Below, one piece after another: positions 34,442 to 44,937 of a DNA stretch of 64,000 bases. The stretch comes from Heliopora coerulea (lineage: Eukaryota > Cnidaria > Anthozoa > Scleralcyonacea > Helioporidae), in assembly GCA_030142905.1 (NCBI GenBank), contig JASJOG010000095.1, positions 372,001 to 436,000 of the forward strand, given 5' to 3'. The notes beneath the pieces are model-generated. The model saw only the letters and a list, made by a program, of their open reading frames with translations, did not search any database and was not told where the DNA came from. The position numbers and the translations under genes are program-made. Within the stretch, counting starts at the first letter, position 1. The number at the start of each line of letters is the position of its first letter.

Positions 34442-35374
34442 CTAACATTTGTGATAATAGCACTGTAGTCCGGGCGATCGGCAAGCACAGAGTTGAAAGT
34501 TCAGTGATCCGGTACTGCTTGTAAACTTTGGGAATGTTCTCGTGCTAATCTCGCTTGGCCAGAGTAGCGAGGACGGGACGCTGAGACCTGTTCGCGACAT
34601 GTCTAAGTACTGAGGCCGATCGTAATGGCCCATGAGCGGCAGTTTTCTCGTATCAACGAGACCAAAATTCATCGGCGAAGATGTGATGACCCGATCTTGT
34701 GACGCGGTCATAGACAACGGAATGCTTGCTGCGGCCAACGTGTGATAGAAAAACGCGTTCTCTGATCCTCCGTTAAACATAACCGCGTGATGGCAGCGCG
34801 GTCGTCTTGGTTTTCGACGACGTCGAAAGTTCCCTTTGGAGAATTCAGGCAGGTCTTTTGGATGGATCATCCAGTAGTGACCTTTGCCGTTCTCTGCTCT
34901 GCCAGCCTTGACGAAACAATCGTTGCTTGAAAGGTTGTGACGTACGCTGTTTCGCCAGCCTGGCCCTTTCTCTCGGTTGAAGTGCGAGTACTTACTGGCG
35001 ATGTAATGATAAATCGAGCTCAGAGTCATCCGCTTACCAGGAGCGCTGAGAATTGCTTGTGCGATCACTGCCACGAAGGTTTCCACATGTCGACTGTCCT
35101 CTTTTGAGTTAGGCTTATTGGTTTTCCCTGGCATAGAGCAACGATTTTCCTGCTTCGTGCTGGCTGCGAGCGCCATCCGTTTCTCTTTGGCCGCATCTTC
35201 CGCATCGCTGATTTTCCTCTCTTCGCTTTTCATTTTTGTTTTCTCTTCAGCCGGCTCCTCCTTTAATCCTCCGCCCAAATTCAGGCGACTTTCTTCGCGT
35301 AAAACTTTCTTGATTACCGCTGGCTTTTGATCCTTGCTTGGTGCGATCAAGCGGTCCACAGAAAAGGACGTCAT
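34442..35374 (-). CDS. FoxQ2-like: FoxQ2-like forkhead transcription factor, intronless
   Basis: 310 aa in one exon. The forkhead DNA-binding domain lies at about residues 94-190: helix 1 is divergent (HVETFVAVIAQAILSAPGK instead of the usual KPPYSYI...), then MTLSSIYHYI, recognition helix GWRNSVRHNLSSNDCFVK, and NGKGHYWMIHPKDLPEFSKG followed by NFRRRRKPRRPR. The GKGHYW-IHP...F-(K/R)G-(N/D)FRRRR signature is what I associate with FoxQ2. An EH1-like Groucho-binding motif, FSVDRLI, sits at residues 4-10; FoxQ2 proteins commonly carry one, so a repressor role is inferred. An acidic/basic linker (35-80) separates the two. The Met at 35374 is chosen because it places EH1 at the N-terminus and leaves a normal 5' UTR; an in-frame Met at 35482 would give 346 aa. 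FoxQ2 genes typically act in aboral/apical patterning in cnidarians. Confidence 0.78.
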   Translation of the reverse strand: MTSFSVDRLIAPSKDQKPAVIKKVLREESRLNLGGGLKEEPAEEKTKMKSEERKISDAEDAAKEKRMALAASTKQENRCSMPGKTNKPNSKEDSRHVETFVAVIAQAILSAPGKRMTLSSIYHYIASKYSHFNREKGPGWRNSVRHNLSSNDCFVKAGRAENGKGHYWMIHPKDLPEFSKGNFRRRRKPRRPRCHHAVMFNGGSENAFFYHTLAAASIPLSMTASQDRVITSSPMNFGLVDTRKLPLMGHYDRPQYLDMSRTGLSVPSSLLWPSEISTRTFPKFTSSTGSLNFQLCACRSPGLQCYYHKC

Positions 35375-35514
35375 CTTAGCGAACAAGACTCTGTTTTTGA
35401 GCTTTGTGAGTTTTCTAAAACCACGCGTTACAAGCTGATTCGAGCTAGGGACTTGTGTGTTCACTCCGTAAGCGTAGCGCAAAATGGTATCTCTTGGCCT
35501 TTCTCACGAGTTCT

Positions 35515-35522
35515 TATTTAAA
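35515..35522 (-). promoter_or_regulatory. TATA-like box upstream of FoxQ2-like
   Basis: TTTAAATA on the minus strand. Transcription about 30 bases downstream would start near 35485-35490, giving a 5' UTR of about 110 nt to the Met at 35374 but almost none to the Met at 35482. A single weak motif. Confidence 0.4.
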
Positions 35523-38500
35523 CCATTAATTTCGTATACGCGGGGGGTCTGAACTGGTGCTTTGGTCCGCCAGGTGCCGTAAGATTGGGCGGCAAACAAT
35601 TTGATTGTTCTTGTAAACATTGCCAAAGAACTATAGAATACTTCATGAAACCAGTTTCCGATTGCTAGCAAACGTTTCCATTGAAACTATATTTAGCACA
35701 TACTTCGCGAAACAAACAAGAAATCACACCGCGGGTAAAAATTCCCGAAGCAACCTTAAAAGCGTTTCATGAAGGCAACTAGTACGCCAAATCTGGCAAG
35801 CAGTCTTTTGGCATCTCGTTTCCGAATTAGATTGAGCTTTATTGAAGTTTCCAATTTATGACTATGGGATAAAATTGCGATTTGTCGAACTATCTCATCT
35901 TCAAACATCCAATTATGGCGTTGTCCATTCATTCATAATGCTTAGATTAAATAAAGACGTATTTGAATGTGTATAATTTGTTTCCTACTAATCTCGACCA
36001 TTCTTCGCAAACGCCACAATTAATCATGGTCATTTGGTTTTTGACCGCCGAGCCGTCGCCTAAACCGTGAAATATCCTCTTCAAAAATTCTCTACAATTT
36101 ATTAAACAGTTTCGCGAGCAATATAACACATTGTTTTTGTTTTGTTTTGGGGGTTTTTATTTTGGCCAATTAGTTTTATGTGATGAGACATGAAGGCTTT
36201 TATTTCTAAAATATCGAGAAACGAAACTTTTGATTTTCTTTTAAAGCTTTATCCACGGAGCTACGTATTTATATAGTAACTAGTCGATTAGATTCCCTCG
36301 AGTTTGTGCGTCTTGGCCTCTGAAAGCGTTCACCTTTGATTAGGAAACTGTTCAAATTTGTTTAGTCAACAAACAACTCGACCACGAATGAAAACGAAGC
36401 AGTGAGAGAGCATTCGGAGGGTACCTGAAAGAGGCCTTCGTTCGACTTACATGGGAACATTCGTGGGTTTCGTGAGATGATTTAACTTGTGTTCTTCGCG
36501 AAATACATCGTGACGAACGCATTTCTTGAGAGGAACGTCTGACTGAGAAAACTAATTGTAAACACGATAAGAGTACTTCCTGTCTGCCTGGTCACGCCGC
36601 TGCGACAAATTTGATTTATCATGGGAGATATTGACCTCCCCAACTCGGAAGCTGTAACTCCCCTTTTCTATTCGATGTTTGGTTGCTTCTGTTATTTCTA
36701 AAGAGAACTTTGCAGGACGCCTCAGACACTCATGTTTGGTTCAGTTCGTGCATATCCTTTAAGTCTTACCGACGTTTTTGTGTTCAGGTGTACTTCAACG
36801 CATTTGTGCTGAGAGACAATTCCGAACTTAGAAAAGTTTAACCCGAGAGTGGTAATCACTAGAAATAGAAGATTATATTGACGTTTGCATTCAAAACTCC
36901 CAGCATCCCACGCGTCGGATGTGTCCCGTGATGCGTCAGATACGAGAAGAATAGAAGCAAAACAGAAGTAGGGGAGAACTGAGAACTCGTGGTGGATAAG
37001 GCCATCATGGGGGGAGCGAATGCTTTTTATAACTCGTTTCCTATTGATAAATATCCGTTTCCTTCGGGGTACCCCAGGGAAAAAACCTTGTTTTTTTGTC
37101 CCTTGGTTTTTGGTTGATTACGATGGGAATAAATATCAGCCGAACTGTTATTACAATAATGAAAAAAATTAAACTTTGTAAGCAATATAGGTATTGATAT
37201 AAACTTAGGGAAGTGATTCAGACAAATATTGTTGAAAGTGATGCCTTCCCGTATATTAGTAGAAGTGGTTGGTTCCTGACTAATTCATATATCCCAAGGT
37301 TAAATGCATCGAATTAACGAAATATACTCATGACTACGTAGATCCCCCAAGTTCTTCTCGAAGTCGGAATTGAAAACGAAATCTCGTGGTGGTGTAAATG
37401 AAGACCACAACACGCATATACTTATTTCTTTGTCAAGAGCGTGATTAAAGCGTTATGTCACCTTGTGTATATTTTAGAGTTGCGTGAACTGTTCAACTCA
37501 TATAGTTCTGCTTAGGCAAACAGTGCTTTGATTCTTAGTTAGTTTACACTGCAAGACTTTCAACAGTCCTTCCGCAGTTTTTTGAGTTTTTATGAAAGTT
37601 GTGTAACTTCAGTTTTAAATTATTTGCCTCTACGAAATCTGTACGACAGCTAAGAATTGCATGAACATATGTTCGGTTTACTTTTGTAAATTCTACTGGG
37701 ACAAATACTTTTGCATCAACGGTCCGGTAGTTTTTAACATCTTTCTAGGCTGTCTCCTCCATAAGATTAAACTGTTTTTAAGATAATTTTAGGCGCGAAA
37801 CTTTCATGAAGTGTAAACTTTAAGAAGGATGTTTGTGGTGTGTTTCATGAGTTGCGCTTATTGCCTCTCAGCGAGAAGCCTCGCATGAGTTTATTGAACT
37901 GAAGCCTACACATGTCATTTTCAATCGCCCAGCTGCTTTTGACGGTTGTTGTAAGAGAACTGTTCACATTGTAAAGAACAAAGCGATCAGCAGATCTCTT
38001 GTTGTCTGATGCAAAGCGAGGCATCAACTCAGTGCAGCGCCGTTTTCCGTTTGGCAAACGGATATGAATAATCTTTTGTACAAAGGTCAAGTGTACGGTT
38101 TGAGGAGCAAAATTTGCAGACATTAGTTAGTTGCCATTCACCTGGACCGACCAAAGCCAGAAATTCCTAATGAATATTTTTGTTTGAAAAACAAATCGGA
38201 CATAACAGACGTTTTGGCTGAAGGCAACGCGATTAATGGATATAAATGAATGCTCTTTTTAAAAAGAAATGACTGATTGGTTTAGGAAGTGGTTTTCAAA
38301 AACATTTCACAATAAACGCATTTCTTGTCACTGGAATTGGTCCTGGCTCGTTTGCTTCAACTCTGTTTAAAATAACTTGTCAACAAACTAACTTGTTGCT
38401 CATAACACTTGCAATCAGGGTTAACTCCTTTCAATTTCCTAAATTTATCGAATTCAATATTTTTGAGGAAATACCAGCGGATTAAAGAGTTTGTTGAGTT

Positions 38501-39204
38501 TGTTATCTGTTCTTCAGGTAAGAAGGTTGGGCAACTGTGTTTTATCTCTGCATGTGAGGTTGCACGTTAAAAATGTACTTTGTATCTGCCTGGTTGAAGT
38601 TTTATCTGAAAGAAACTGCCCAAAATTCGCGTGTTTTTCGTTTGATACTCGTTAATAAAAGTGCAAAATTATTTGTATAATACGAGACTTTCTACGAAGT
38701 ATCCGCGCGTGAGGGCTTCGATCTCAAAAGGCCCGCAACATCGGCATAATTGCCAAAGTCCATTAGAACCGGAATTGTATGTTATGGAAACTGTAGTTGG
38801 GGAACACAACATGTCAATTAAGTTTGATCTTAACGATTGAACTACGTCAAAGAAGGCGAAGAAGGCATGACTGGTTGAAAAGTGTTTGGATATGATGTCG
38901 TGATGTTTCTTTAACCTTGAGGAGATCTATCACCTTTGATCGCGTTCGTATACATGTGAGTCTAGATTTTAGTGTTTATGACTGAGTTTCGGAGGTTGTT
39001 AAATTAAACACTTGTAACCATACGTATTTTTTTCTCGATTGCATGCTGTCTCATCCCCCTCGGCATTTTTATTTGGATGAGCCGTGGTTCTATCAGACCT
39101 TGTACATCGAAAGCAAAAAGAAAACAAATCTTTTGCCATTGTAAGTTCCAGTTAATGAGTGTTGGGGTTGCATACCTAATACTAAGTCATAATACTAACG
39201 TTTT

Positions 39205-39245
39205 TTCTCTCTGACGAAGGGCCTTCGCTCGAAACGTTAGATAAC
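39205..39245 (+). mobile_element. Solitary PLE-end-like motif
   Basis: CTGACGA (39211-39217), a GGGC...GCTC stem and GAAAC (39231-39235), the same as the arm unit of the palindrome at 7073-7200. Confidence 0.5.
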
Positions 39246-40080
39246 TACTCTCACATTTCGGCAGTACTCAAACCTTTCTGATTATAATACTAAGTCAATT
39301 TCTCATGCTGTTGTGCTATTCTCTACTTCCAATTTTCGCCATTGGCATTTTCAAGCTGTCTGTATGTTCAGTGTTCCGTCAAACTAATTCGTTTAAGTAC
39401 GCGAGTTTGTTTCACTGGTTTTCAGGGATCTTATCTCAGCATAACGTGCACCAACTTGCGAAGAGCGTTAACTCACGAAAGTAATCTGATGATTGCTCTA
39501 AACGTCATATAAGTACTCAGGTTTTTGGAAGATTTTTCGCTATCTTAGAGATGGGTAAGCAACTTGGTAATACACCAAAATCGTCCTATGGTTTTCTGCT
39601 GTCACTTACTCCTGGCGGACATTGAGTTGACTCTTGTCAATTGATTGTGGTGAGATAGTGAATGTAGTTTTCTCAATTTTGTATACCTCCTGGATAGTTT
39701 GAGGCTGTGGCAACCTGATGCTCCACCCTTAATAAATGATATAGTAATTAGCAGTTCCGGTAGCCCGCCAGGTTAACCTCGGCCGCAAAATTGATGACCG
39801 ATGCGCAATCCGATCGTCACTTGGTGTCTTATTTACAAACGGGAAAGGTTGCGAATTCAACCAGCAAGTCAGAGTTTGAGCTATCGGTTTTGAATAGCCG
39901 GGTATTTGAAACTATTTGCCTGAATATCATTCATTGTCGATCGAAATGGTCTACCTTTTATGATGTTTGAGAATTGAGACCAAGGGGTTGTTCTAGTTGG
40001 AAGTAGTAGTTCATAAATAATATCAAAAAATGGAGTGTAGTAGCATATAATACCCGGAGATCTCCATTTCGCGTCGTATT

Positions 40081-40115
40081 TGACTGTGAAAAAGGGCTCT
40101 CGCTCGAAACGTCTT
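40081..40115 (+). mobile_element. Degenerate PLE-end-like motif
   Basis: GACTGTGAAAAAGGGC, then TCTC, then GCTCGAAACGTC: the same GGGC/GCTC stem followed by GAAACGTC, with a decayed CTGANGA box. Confidence 0.4.
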
Positions 40116-42839
40116 CTTTGTTCTCTCGTTTTAAGGCAGACCACTAACTATAAACTTTATCTACCCAGCAACTCGTGCGTTGTACACAGTGCGTTCGTGT
40201 GATAGCAGTGAGAAACGGTCACAATTCCGATGTTCTTAGGATACGTTCCTATTTCTGTTCTCAATTTAGCAGTTAAGCAATCTCGTTTAGATATTTTATC
40301 TGTAAACCACGTTCACCAATTTCACACCAGTTCCATGTCAGCACAAAGCGGGTTTTTCTACAAAAAAGTGAGTGTACTGTATTTTATTTAAAGGTGCGTG
40401 TCCAGATCGGTGCCTTGACACGAGAAATCAATCGGGCTATTTATACAATAGAAATGAGACGTGGCTGACATGAGGCGCTAAAACTTTCGTTTAAACAATG
40501 CAAAACTAACGTTGACGCTTTACTTGAAACATATATAACACAAGAGTTGGCTTTGCTCTTACAAAATAGACCTGCTCCCATGTTACATAAGGTGTATTTC
40601 ATCTTGCTTGAAATGAAATGTCTCTCTAGTCTTCGAGCAATTGACTTGAGCGAGAAGAAGCGAAGACGTGGTTTCCATCCATTCGTGCACAAAATCGCGT
40701 ATACGTCTTGACTCGCTTTTTCCTCCCAAAAAAAATGGGCAGCAATCATAAAAATGTGACAGCCGTAAATTCTTGTTGGCCGTTGTTACCCCGAATAATT
40801 TCCCAATTGCGCTGATAATAAGGAAGCAGCATGCATTGGAAGAAAGTAGCCAGACTTTGCCAGTAAACGTTGGCTTTGATTTCGTATATACAAATACACG
40901 CTCGCGCGCTCTCAAGTTGTCAGAGTACTTTGGCAAACAGTGAAACTTCCTTTGTTTTCTGATGGTGATAAGAATTCTAGTCACGGAGTAAGGCAATCTT
41001 CTTGTTGTTTCCCCAACGGAACGTGAAAGCTATACCTCAAAGTTTGCCTGAACCACTCTTCTGCCAACTGAAATGAAGAGGTAATCATTGATAGATTCCG
41101 CATTGGGGCAGCCTAACCACTGGTCAGTTAACTGACCAACAGAACCAATTATAAACATGCTATAGCCTAAGTTTTGCAGTTGAGCCTAGGTGGGTGTAAA
41201 TGATTGTACTACAGCCTTGTTCACTTAACAGTTTCTCACCACCCAATAGTTCTTTAGTAGGGTAGAATGGCTTAGAAAATCGACTAGAATTTTTAAATTA
41301 GTACGTACGGTTTTATCCTTCTGCTACAAACGCAAAGAGTTAGTGGACAGGTTCATCGCAATTTCTCCCCATAAATTTATCTCAAGATGGTATTAGCTAT
41401 TCTGTAATCGCTCATTGGGGTGTTCATGTTCAACCATGGGGTAAAAGATTTAGATAGCTCCCCAACTGAGCCATACGATGTGGGAACAAGGTAATGAATC
41501 CAGTTGACAACGTACAGGGTGATTATCACTGCCAGCCGAGAGCTTCAAAAAGTACAAGAAATCCCATTCCGGAAAACATTGTTAACTTAAAAAACTGAAG
41601 ATTATAGAGTTTATAACTTGACGAATAGTTTGACCTGTGATTTTCGACTTTAATAAAAGTCGCGATGACTTTGTAATGAAGCCGAAACATTGCAGTTTAA
41701 AAGTATGATTTAAACCAGACTCCGAAAAGAACAGACTTGGGATTCAAAAGATGATTAAAAACGCATGACTAAAAAAGACAATTTTTGGAACCAAGATATT
41801 TTTTTTTCAGTTTGTTTTGAGTCAAGTTTCTTGAAATTGTCGTTAGGTATTGAATTGTCCGTTTTAACTATTATTGCGGATTTATTGACCTGAATCTTGA
41901 GGGACTTTTACTTACTGAAATGTTGATATGATATTATGATATGTTTTTATCTTCAGCAGCGTAATTACAGCGGTCAAAGATGAAACTCTGGTTTTGTCCC
42001 CATTTGCAACTAACTCAGGTGATACAGATGTTGTCTGGTACTCGTTAAGTTACACAACGATTACCAGACGAAGCGTTGACGTGTTTGTAGTTGTTTTACG
42101 TTTCAACAACCTGGAAAGCTCCAAACTGTTGACCACATGACCCAACTGCATGATCTTTGGAAATTGCATTTAAAATAACTCGTAGTCACCATAGAGATGA
42201 AGAGAAAAACTTCATGGGTTAATCTTGTCGACCTTTGGTTGACTAGTTTGAAGTGTTCTACAATTATGTGACGTAGTCACGAAAACAGCTGGATTTCAAT
42301 TTTCATGGCCAAATTGCATTTATTTATCTGGCTCATTGTTTCTTTAAACATGTTTCGCACTGTTATATTTAAATAACATCCTTATCAACCAGTCCAGTTA
42401 ACTTTCTAGTGAAATAACTTTTTAATAGATGCGAAGCATTGAGTAGTTACGGATGATAAATGCCGGTTGTATAATTTTTTTTTCTTGTCCCGAGGACTTA
42501 CTTTGGCGAGGGAAGTCGTCAAGTAAAATGACGGAGGACGAGGACAGAAAGGAGTTAAAAATAGGGCCGCAATACGCTCATCTGAATAATTATTTGAATT
42601 CAAGATCAAAAGGAAGGCGAATGTTTGCGTTGTACTCATACTGTAAATACTGTAACATGTATTAGTTCTAGCCACACTTGCGTGTAAATATGGAGTGAAC
42701 AGTTGACTTGGTCAAAAAGAGAGTTAAACACGTTAAATGATCTGGAGCAAAATATTGCATGGTTATCTGAGGATTGCTTTTACATGTGAAACTCAAGTTA
42801 CTGATTTTAGATGAATTTTTTTAATATTTTAATCATGCA

Positions 42840-42880
42840 TTATATATATATATTATTATTATTATTATTATTATTACTAA
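42840..42880. repeat. (AT)n/(TTA)n microsatellite
   Basis: TATATA followed by ATT triplets. Confidence 0.85.
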
Positions 42881-43060
42881 GTCTTTTACAAATGAAGACA
42901 CAGCATACGTGTGACTTTACAAGTATTGATAATTAATATTACAAAAGTAAAGGAAGAACTAATTATTAAAATTGTGACAAACCATTATATTTACATCATT
43001 ATATTCATCATTATATAGATATATATAATAAGGATAAAGTTTTTTAAGGAAGTTCTTATG

Positions 43061-43061
<1 letters not shown>

Positions 43062-43098
<37 letters not shown>
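43062..43098. repeat. (AT)n microsatellite
   Basis: Uninterrupted AT dinucleotides abutting the left arm of the fold-back element at 43095-43316. Confidence 0.9.
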
Positions 43099-43100
<2 letters not shown>

Positions 43101-43316
43101 AAAATTTCATTTGGCAGTAAGAAAGAAAGAATAAAAGGATAAGCCACTCGATTTTGATAGGATCTTTGTTATTGCACAAACGTTATGGTAATTAGATATC
43201 GCACCTGAGGAGCTTATAGAAGCGAAAACGTTTGTGCAATAATAAAGATCTTATCAAAATCGAGTGGCTTATCCTTTTATTCTTTCTTTCTTACTGCCAA
43301 ATGAAATTTTCCTTAT
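43095..43316. mobile_element. Fold-back PLE-end-like element
   Basis: Inverted arms of about 75-90 bp (AAATTTCATTTGGCAGTAAG at the left, complement at the right; GCCACTCGATTTTGATA is also mirrored) around a loop with the hammerhead-like core at 43205-43227. Bounded by (AT)n on the left and a long (CTAT)n on the right. Confidence 0.75.
43205..43227 (+). ncRNA. Candidate hammerhead ribozyme core
   Basis: CTGAGGA (matches CUGANGA), stem GCTT, loop ATAG, stem AAGC, then GAAA: a perfect 4-bp stem II between the two invariant boxes. Stems I and III could not be assigned with certainty, and the cleavage site is not established. Hammerheads are known in PLE ends. Confidence 0.4.
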
Positions 43317-43342
43317 AAACTGATACTTGTGTTTGATCACAA

Positions 43343-43637
<295 letters not shown>

Positions 43638-43729
43638 TTACGCTAATTTTTTACCTTGTGTATTTCCAAATGTATATGCTTTTATCAGTGTAAGTACAGT
43701 GTACGTGTGTTTGTCTAATGGTGTATATA

Positions 43730-43785
43730 TAACCCGTCACCTTCTGATGACCTGTGAGACGCTTGAACTGTTGACTTACTGACGC
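43730..43785 (-). mobile_element. SINE tRNA-like fragment
   Basis: AACCCGTCACCTTCTGATGACCTGTGAGACGC resembles the B-box-to-anticodon part of the window's SINE family on the minus strand. The rest is lost. Confidence 0.5.
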
Positions 43786-44691
43786 TAACCATGCCGTTTT
43801 AGGTTATATATTTGTACTGCTCAGCAAGACCGACTTTTTGGTCAGAAAATCAGGTGTTCCAAACTTTGTCGAAGACTCGACAAACAAACAACCGGTAATA
43901 CGTAATCACATCTAAGCTGCTGCAGTAATTACCTGAAGTGGTGTGATAAAGACAGTTTAGGTTTTGCATTCACAAAGTTTCTTAAATATTTCAGTTGTTT
44001 CCATTTTACCGTCCTATTCCTAGCTGTGTTCAAGGACAGACATGAAAAAATTCATGAATAAGTTCAGATGAACGCATTCAGTTGAAAAAGGAACAGCCGT
44101 TCCCAAGTCGCATTTAAATGTTGAAACTGGGCTTTGTTGTAATGGATTTTAAATGTCTTTAACTTCGGATACATCCAATCATATTAAACGAACATTTTAA
44201 ACCAAATACTGTACAATATCAAGCAATTTGTTTTTAACTTAATGCAACATCATTGTTTATGAAGAATGCCTCTCAGGTTAAAGAACCTTTTCATGCAAAC
44301 ATTGCTGCAAAAATATGAAACGATTCTTTACCTAAGATTTGCTTCGACGACATCTTGCATAACTTCAAAACTGGCTTCAACTTCCGGAAGCGTTAATACA
44401 CATTTTCATCAATATCATTGGTTCGCCTCTTCGGATATGAACCCAACAATCTCCCACAATATAGTACCATCTTGTCATTGCTGACGCCAGTGATTAATGC
44501 CCCATTGTTGTCCATTACTTCAGGGACAAATTTTGATGAATTCAACGAAAAACGCGTGTTTTTAAACCGTTCAAACCGGTGGCTATTACCTTACTATTGT
44601 ACGTCTTTTAGATCTTACGATTTTGAAATGTCAATGTCAGCAAGGATATCGACATAACGTTCGTCTGTAGACGACCACTTGTTATTATGAG

Positions 44692-44937
44692 GCGTAGGAT
44701 GAATATTAAAGCCCAGCTCAAAATTCGAATGTGAATAGCCATGACAGGATAAATCACGACAAATAACGAAACATGTTAGTTTATACAAGCTTACTGACGT
44801 TTCGTTGCTAACGCGCAACATTTTCAAAGTGATATAAAGCTTGTATAAACTAACATGTTTTGTTATTTGTCGTGATTTATCCTTTCATGGCTATTCACAT
44901 TCGAATTTTGAGCTGGGCATTAATATTCATCCTACGA
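44692..44937. mobile_element. Fold-back PLE-end-like element
   Basis: Arms of about 100 bp (left CGTAGGATGAATATTAAAGC, right complement ending CCTACG). The loop, read on the minus strand, has stem GTTGC, GCGTTA, GCAAC and then GAAACGTC (44819-44796). Arm identity is high, with a few mismatches. Confidence 0.75.

Larger units (their letters stand above)
35523..42840. other. Non-coding region upstream of FoxQ2-like
   Basis: About 7.3 kb with no supported exons. It holds two single PLE-end-like motifs (39205-39245, 40081-40115). Probably includes cis-regulatory DNA for the forkhead gene, but this is inference from position only. Confidence 0.5.

Noticed and set aside
35375..35482. Longer FoxQ2-like N-terminus from the Met at 35482
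   Set aside because: It would lie almost at the predicted start site and pushes the EH1-like motif inward; kept only as an alternative.
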